This document shows positions 31,149 through 35,116 of a stretch of DNA of 35,116 bases, one piece after another (position 1 is the first letter of the stretch; every line of letters starts with the position of its first letter). The translations under genes were made by a program, and so were the position numbers. Below the pieces are notes generated by a model. It was not told the origin of the DNA. It worked only from the letters and a program-made list of their open reading frames with translations, and made no database searches. The DNA comes from Candidatus Amesbacteria bacterium (GTDB lineage: Bacteria > Patescibacteriota > Microgenomatia > CAZETR01 > Amesbacteraceae): NCBI GenBank assembly GCA_027331445.1, contig DAHWUD010000011.1:1-35116 (forward strand), written 5' to 3'.

Positions 31149-32378
31149 TTAGCGGGTAATACGATCAAATCCCGTGTAGGGACGCAGAACTTCCGGGATG
31201 GTAACGGAACCGTCGGCCTGCTGATAGTTTTCCAGAATGGCCAGGGGGATCCGGGACATGACGACGGCGGTGCCGTTTAACATGTGGACAAAACCCGATC
31301 CAGATTTTGATTTGTAGCGGATATTTAAATTGCGAGCCTGGTAGTCGGTGCAATTGCTGGTAGAGGTCACTTCGCCGTAATCGCCCCGGCCGGGCATCCA
31401 GACCTCGACATCGTATTTTTTGGCGGCCATAGCTCCCAGATCTCCGCTGCACATCTGTAAGACGCGGTAGGGCAAACCCAGCTCCTGACAAATAGTTTCT
31501 TCCAAGCCGAGAATTTCCTGATGAAATTTTTCCGAATCCCCAGGCAGACAATAGATAAACATCTCGACTTTGGCAAATTGATGCACTCGGTAGAGGCCTC
31601 TGGAATATTTGCCGTAGGTGCCGGCTTCCTGGCGGAAACAATGAGAATAACCTGCGTATTTAAGCGGCAGCTGATCCCCGGGGATGACTTCATCAGCATG
31701 TTTGCCGGCCAAAGTCACCTCAGCGGTGGCGATCAGACCCAGGTCCTGGCCTTCAATGGTGTAGGTCTGGGCCTCGTCCCCTTTCGGAGCGTAACCCGTC
31801 CCGAGGTAAAAACGGGATTTAGCGAGGTCGGGAGTGATAACGGGGGTGAAACCTTTTTTTTTAAGAAAACTTAAAGCGTATTGCGTCAAAGCCAGTTCCA
31901 GTAAAGCCCCCCCGTCATACAAAAAATAAAACTGGGAGCCGGTGACCTTGGCACCGGTATCAAAATCCAAAATACCCAGGTCACGGCCTAATTGCAGATG
32001 GTCCTTGGCGGGAAAATCAAACTGGCGGGGAGTCCCCCATTTTTTGATTTCCCGGTTTTCGGCTTCAGACTTGCCGACGGGTGTGTCGGCTGAGGGGAGA
32101 TTGGGCAGGAGAGAGAATTTGGCGTCAAACTCCGCGGTGATTTTTTCCAGATCGGCTTCCAGGGACTTCAACTCCACTTTTAATTTTTTGCCTTCCTCAA
32201 TCTGATCCTTTGTCAGAAGATTGCGACGGCCCCTAAGTTGTTCGACCTGACCTAAGATTTGGCGGCGCCGGGAGTCGAGATCTTTTATCTCATCGACCAA
32301 TTCGGGTCTAAAGCCTTTGGCCATGACACCGGATTTGACTAAATCCGGTTGGTCACGAAGAAGTTTAATATCCAACAT
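31149..32378 (-). CDS. serS: Seryl-tRNA synthetase
   Basis: 409 residues. The N-terminal two-helix coiled-coil arm (about 25-105, RRRQILGQVEQLRGRRNLLT ...) grips tRNA-Ser. The class II catalytic core includes TAEVTL, motif 2 CFRQEAGTYGKYSRGLYRVHQF (about 260) and motif 3 ending with LAILENYQQADGSVTIPEVL. It charges tRNA-Ser in the cytoplasm. An exact TATAAT lies 6 bases before the ATG, overlapping the end of the HD gene, so serS may have its own leaderless transcript in addition to being in the lysS-HD-serS run. Confidence 0.98.
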   Translation of the reverse strand: MLDIKLLRDQPDLVKSGVMAKGFRPELVDEIKDLDSRRRQILGQVEQLRGRRNLLTKDQIEEGKKLKVELKSLEADLEKITAEFDAKFSLLPNLPSADTPVGKSEAENREIKKWGTPRQFDFPAKDHLQLGRDLGILDFDTGAKVTGSQFYFLYDGGALLELALTQYALSFLKKKGFTPVITPDLAKSRFYLGTGYAPKGDEAQTYTIEGQDLGLIATAEVTLAGKHADEVIPGDQLPLKYAGYSHCFRQEAGTYGKYSRGLYRVHQFAKVEMFIYCLPGDSEKFHQEILGLEETICQELGLPYRVLQMCSGDLGAMAAKKYDVEVWMPGRGDYGEVTSTSNCTDYQARNLNIRYKSKSGSGFVHMLNGTAVVMSRIPLAILENYQQADGSVTIPEVLRPYTGFDRITR

Positions 32379-32384
32379 GACTTG

Positions 32385-32390
32385 ATTATA
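32385..32390 (-). promoter_or_regulatory. -10 box (TATAAT) 6 bases before serS
   Basis: Minus-strand TATAAT, CAAGTC, ATG. It contains the stop codon of the upstream HD gene. Confidence 0.5.
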
Positions 32391-32952
32391 AACCTATTTG
32401 CGGGGCGATTTGCTGCATGGCGGATAGAGCCAAAGAGATAAAATCCTCTAATTTAAGGCCCAACTTTTCTTCACACTGAGCGATTTGACTGCGATCGACA
32501 CCGGCGGCAAAAGATTTTTGGGGCCACTTCTTCATAATATTCTCCAATGTCACGTCAGCAAGTTTTTTGGTGGGCTGGACTAAAGTCACGGCGACGATAA
32601 GACCGGTTAACTCATCGCAACAATAAAGTGACCACTCAAGGTGATTATGGGGTGGATTTTTACCCGTATGTGAAAAGTTGTGTGAAATAATTGCGGACAA
32701 AATGTCTGCATCGGTTTCGCCCATATCTGTTAACCATTGATGCATTAAAATTGTGTGCTGCTTTGGGTCATCTTTGGAAATTTCGTAATCACCGTCATGT
32801 AGTAAGCCCACAATCCCCCACTTTTCCGGATCGGCTTCAAAATTAACGGCCAGAGCACGCATAACGGCTTCGACGGACAGACAATGACGGCGCAAATTCT
32901 GATTTTGCAGTTTTTCGGTAAGAAGGTGTAAAGACTGATCGCGGGTAAGCAT
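32386..32952 (-). CDS. HD-domain protein (putative phosphohydrolase)
   Basis: 188 residues from ATG 32952. HD metal-site residues: His23 (LRRHCLSVEAVM), the His52-Asp53 pair (GLLHDGDYE) and Asp113 (YCCDELTGLI), with ISHNFSHTG between. HD proteins hydrolyse phosphate esters, often of nucleotides or RNA; this small version is frequent next to aminoacyl-tRNA synthetase genes in CPR genomes as far as I recall, but has no assigned substrate. I start at MLTRDQSLHLL because it lies 1 base after the lysS stop; the frame extends 15 codons further into lysS without plausible sequence. Confidence 0.85.
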   Translation of the reverse strand: MLTRDQSLHLLTEKLQNQNLRRHCLSVEAVMRALAVNFEADPEKWGIVGLLHDGDYEISKDDPKQHTILMHQWLTDMGETDADILSAIISHNFSHTGKNPPHNHLEWSLYCCDELTGLIVAVTLVQPTKKLADVTLENIMKKWPQKSFAAGVDRSQIAQCEEKLGLKLEDFISLALSAMQQIAPQIGL

Positions 32953-32953
32953 G

Positions 32954-34402
32954 TTATTTGGATTCCGGGCGAAGAAGGGGAAATAGAACACATTCACGGA
33001 TCGATTTGTCGGCTAAAAAGGAGAAAAGGCGCTCGGAGACGCCAAAGCCGGTAACCGGGGGCATGCCATATTCCAGGGCGGTGACAAAATCGGAATCATT
33101 CATCTGGGCTTCAGTGTCGCCGGATTCACGCAATTGCTGCTGGACGGCAAAGCGCTCGGCCTGATCGACCGGATCGTTTAGCTCGGAATACCCGTTACCC
33201 ATTTCGGTACCGGCCAAAATGACCTGATAGCGCTGGACGAAGCCATTATTTCCGGGTTGGCGCTTGGCCAGGGGAGAGACCTCAACCGGGTGATTGACCA
33301 AAAAAGCCGGGCCGGAGATATCTTTTCTGATCGATTTAAAGATATGGTCAATCAATTTACCCCGGCCATCCTGCGGTGAAAATGAGACGGCTTGAGATTT
33401 TAAATATGCCCGGAGGTCATCGTCATGGGCAGTCCGGATATCCAGGCCGGTTTTTTGTAAAACAGTCTGGGTGTAATCCAGGCGGGGCCAGGGACGGCCC
33501 AGATTTATCTGATGCCCGGCAATAGTGAAATCCAGGGTGTCAAAGACCGTCCGGGCCAGATGTTTGTATAGCTGCTCTACCAAGGCCATGGAGTCCTCAA
33601 AGTTGGCGTAGGACCAGTAGAATTCCATTTGGGTATAGTCCTGGAGGTGTTCCCGGCTGACGCCCTCGTTTCTAAATTGGCGGCCGATTTCAAAAGTCTT
33701 GGAAAATCCGGCAACCATGAGACGTTTCTGCCACAGCTCACCGGTGGAGATGCGTAGATACAAGTCGACGTCCAGGGCGTTGTGGTGGGTAATAAAGGGG
33801 TTGGCATCGGCGCCTCCGGGGGTACTTTCCAAGACCGGGGTTTCGACTTCTAGAAAGCCCTGGTCGAGCAAATATTGGCGCATAGTCTGCCAGAAAAGGG
33901 CTTTTTTGTGAAACAGGTCGACTAATTTGGGATCTAAAAGCAGATCCAGATAGCGTTGGCGGTAGCGAGCCTCTTCGTCTTTGAGACCGGACCACTCGTC
34001 AGGCAGGGGGCGGAGGGATTTGGATAACAACTCGAAATGAGCGACTTCGACGGTGACTTCACCGGACTGGGTAGTAATGATGCGGCCGGTAACACCCAGA
34101 AAGTCCCCGGCGTCAAAAAGCTTAAGCAGGGGGAATTTTTCCGCCAGGGTTTTTTCCTGAAACAATAACTGGATCTGCCCCGTACTGTCCTTGAGATCGG
34201 CAAAAACGACCTGGCCGTGTTCCCGAAGACGCATGAGACGGCCGGAGAGAGAGATGACTTCCCCGGATTGGGTACGGGCCTGGGAAATGTCTGTCAGGGG
34301 GAGGGAGTATTTGGGGGGATAGGGATCGATCCCTAATTGCCGAAGTTGGGCGAGTTTCTGGAGGCGAACCTGACGAATTTCTGCAAGACGGGAGTTGCTC
34401 AT
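32954..34402 (-). CDS. lysS: Lysyl-tRNA synthetase, class II
   Basis: 482 residues. An N-terminal OB-fold anticodon-binding domain (about 45-150, ISLSGRLMRLREHGQVVFADLKDSTGQIQLL) is followed by the class II core: VLESTPGGADANPF, motif 2 FEIGRQFRNEGVSREHLQDYTQMEFYW (about 250-275), the lysine-site GTEMGNGYSELNDPVDQAERF and motif 3 GFGVSERLFSFL. The C-terminus IRECVLFPLLRPE matches LysRS (IRDVILFPAMRP type). It charges tRNA-Lys. It follows greA by 11 bases; TAAGAT lies 8 bases before the ATG. Confidence 0.97.
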   Translation of the reverse strand: MSNSRLAEIRQVRLQKLAQLRQLGIDPYPPKYSLPLTDISQARTQSGEVISLSGRLMRLREHGQVVFADLKDSTGQIQLLFQEKTLAEKFPLLKLFDAGDFLGVTGRIITTQSGEVTVEVAHFELLSKSLRPLPDEWSGLKDEEARYRQRYLDLLLDPKLVDLFHKKALFWQTMRQYLLDQGFLEVETPVLESTPGGADANPFITHHNALDVDLYLRISTGELWQKRLMVAGFSKTFEIGRQFRNEGVSREHLQDYTQMEFYWSYANFEDSMALVEQLYKHLARTVFDTLDFTIAGHQINLGRPWPRLDYTQTVLQKTGLDIRTAHDDDLRAYLKSQAVSFSPQDGRGKLIDHIFKSIRKDISGPAFLVNHPVEVSPLAKRQPGNNGFVQRYQVILAGTEMGNGYSELNDPVDQAERFAVQQQLRESGDTEAQMNDSDFVTALEYGMPPVTGFGVSERLFSFLADKSIRECVLFPLLRPESK

Positions 34403-34413
34403 TATCCCCTATC

Positions 34414-34878
34414 TTATTGGATGGAGACGATCGTGTAAACTACCTTGCCGGCGGGAGCGGAAATTTCGACCCGATCCCCGACCTTTTTACCCATCAGGGC
34501 CTGACCCAGAGGGGAGGAATAAGAGATCCTTTTTTGCTGGGGATCGGCTTCCCATCGACCGACGATCTGGAAAGCGGCCGGTGAAGGGTTGGAGTTAACC
34601 CTGACGGTGACGGTGTGACCGAAGCCGACGGAGTCGCTTTGGGTAGGAGCAGTAACTTTGACGCTTTGAATAATATCCTCCAGCTCGGCGATACGGCCGT
34701 CGATAAAGGACAACTCTTCCCGGGCGCTGATATAGTCGCTGTTTTCCGACAAATCGCCCATGCTCCTCGCTATAGACAGGCGATTGACCACCGCCGGGCG
34801 CTGTGTGTCCATTAGGGTAACCAGCTCGGTTTTGAGCTTATCCAGGCCGGATTGGGTGACTGGCATTTGGTTTGTCAT
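34414..34878 (-). CDS. greA: Transcription elongation factor GreA
   Basis: 154 residues, normal length. The N-terminal coiled coil (about 8-78) carries the acidic tip GDLSENSDY (about 46-54) that enters the polymerase secondary channel and promotes cleavage of backtracked RNA. The C-terminal FKBP-like domain ends with SYSSPLGQALMGKKVGDRVE. It heads the minus-strand run greA-lysS-HD-serS. Its upstream DNA holds a near-consensus promoter whose -35 lies in an insertion-sequence end, and a terminator-like hairpin between that promoter and the start codon, so expression is probably set by read-through. Confidence 0.97.
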   Translation of the reverse strand: MTNQMPVTQSGLDKLKTELVTLMDTQRPAVVNRLSIARSMGDLSENSDYISAREELSFIDGRIAELEDIIQSVKVTAPTQSDSVGFGHTVTVRVNSNPSPAAFQIVGRWEADPQQKRISYSSPLGQALMGKKVGDRVEISAPAGKVVYTIVSIQ

Positions 34879-34891
34879 GGTTGAGGCGGGG

Positions 34892-34917
34892 AAAAAATAG
34901 ACTCCGCAACGGGAGTC
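34892..34917 (-). terminator. Terminator-like hairpin in the greA leader
   Basis: On the minus strand GACTCC-CGTTGC-GGAGTC (34917-34900) followed by TATTTTTT (to 34892), 13 bases before the greA ATG. From the predicted start at about 34934 it would release an RNA of about 43 bases. Confidence 0.7.
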
Positions 34918-34929
34918 GTCAAAAGGGCT

Positions 34930-34943
34930 AATACTCGGGTATT
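34930..34943. promoter_or_regulatory. Palindrome over the greA transcription start region
   Basis: AATAC-TCGG-GTATT, a 5 bp inverted repeat that overlaps the downstream edge of the -10 box and the predicted start. Could be an operator or a short leader hairpin; no binding protein can be named. Confidence 0.35.
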
Positions 34944-34969
34944 CTACAGATATGTCGAGGGTTTGTCAA
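34941..34969 (-). promoter_or_regulatory. greA promoter with -35 box inside an insertion-sequence end
   Basis: Minus-strand TTGACA (34969-34964), a spacer of exactly 17 bases, and TAGAAT (34946-34941): consensus -35, optimal spacing and 5 of 6 at -10. It is the best promoter in the window. The TTGACA is the complement of the terminal TGTCAA of the insertion sequence. Confidence 0.75.
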
Positions 34970-35116
34970 TCGAGTGTGCTGGCCACCTAGATAGAGAACG
35001 GTTGACCTCCTTTCTGTAAATAGGTTTTAACATACATCCGTGGTGTTTGATAATTTAAAGCCCGGTGATACCTCTGTTGATTGTATTTTGTATTAAATTT
35101 TTCACACATTTCTCTC
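34964..35116 (-). mobile_element. Insertion sequence end, rest beyond window
   Basis: The element's likely terminus is TGTCAATCGAGTGTGCTGG starting at 34964: it begins with TGT, and lies 23 bases from the transposase stop codon. The other end, the full inverted repeat and target duplication are outside the window. Confidence 0.65.
34987..35116 (-). CDS. Transposase/integrase-core C-terminus (IS481/IS3-like), partial
   Basis: Only the last 42 codons are in the window, too short for an intact-gene call but clear in sequence: EKFNTKYNQQRYHRALNYQ followed by TPRMYVKTYL and a stop. The YNxxRYHRALNYQTP motif is the C-terminal end of DDE (rve-type) transposases, where it follows the catalytic Glu. 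This part of the protein binds DNA and completes the RNase-H-like fold. The element sits upstream of greA in the same orientation. Confidence 0.85.
   Translation of the reverse strand, partial: REMCEKFNTKYNQQRYHRALNYQTPRMYVKTYLQKGGQPFSI

Noticed and set aside
1-35116. CRISPR arrays, tRNA or rRNA genes, prophage genes
   Set aside because: No regularly spaced repeats, cloverleaf-like sequence, rRNA sequence or phage structural genes were seen on either strand.

Overview
The window looks like a chromosomal segment of an uncultivated, small-genome, monoderm-type bacterium. The gene mix fits Candidatus Patescibacteria (CPR), probably the Microgenomates side: FtsEX next to a coiled-coil/C39 hydrolase, many short exported proteins with one membrane anchor, TMTC-like and PMT-like GT-C membrane proteins, FemX-like acyltransferase, a membrane-tethered Clp-type ATPase, SecA with a SEC-C tail, and no lipopolysaccharide or outer-membrane genes. 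This is an inference from gene content. UGA is a normal stop: several genes end in TGA and prfB (RF2) is present, which argues against the recoded SR1/Gracilibacteria lineages.

Layout. (1) 1-8712, all minus strand: ECF sigma factor, AlkA-like glycosylase, DHH phosphoesterase, a small anchored protein, prfB, an anchored protein, ftsE-ftsX, coiled-coil C39 hydrolase, Pro-rich surface protein, VanZ-like protein and a glycosyltransferase cut by the window edge. (2) 8729-10789, plus: a small ORF and typA. (3) 10790-16907, minus: Mn-type superoxide dismutase with a second, diverged copy of its C-terminal codons behind it, membrane Clp-like AAA+ ATPase, exported PEBP, exported His-rich protein, TMTC-like membrane/TPR protein. 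(4) 16919-18412, plus: PMT-like GT-C enzyme. (5) 18340-23766, minus: PLP aminotransferase-fold protein, beta-CASP nuclease, a broken GH8 gene, a large lipoprotein, and a frameshifted gene. (6) 23832-26237, plus: MgtA-type P-type ATPase. (7) 26244-29654, minus: secA and a SAM-binding protein; 29702-30559 plus: FemX-like protein; 30539-34878 minus: paralogous SAM-binding protein, serS, HD protein, lysS, greA. (8) 34964-35116: the end of an insertion sequence.

Themes. Cell-envelope work dominates (division-linked peptidoglycan hydrolysis, surface proteins, glycosyl transfer, secretion), with translation and transcription genes (prfB, serS, lysS, greA, typA) and stress genes (Sod, Clp, AlkA, sigma) in between. 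The most informative non-coding signals are: a -10-like hexamer lying only 5-10 bases upstream of many start codons, including GTG and TTG starts, which suggests widespread leaderless mRNAs; terminator-like hairpins directly in front of greA, typA, the lipoprotein gene and the glycosyltransferase; and an insertion-sequence end that supplies a perfect -35 box to greA. Three genes show recent damage or remodelling: sod, the GH8 gene and the gene at 23087-23766.
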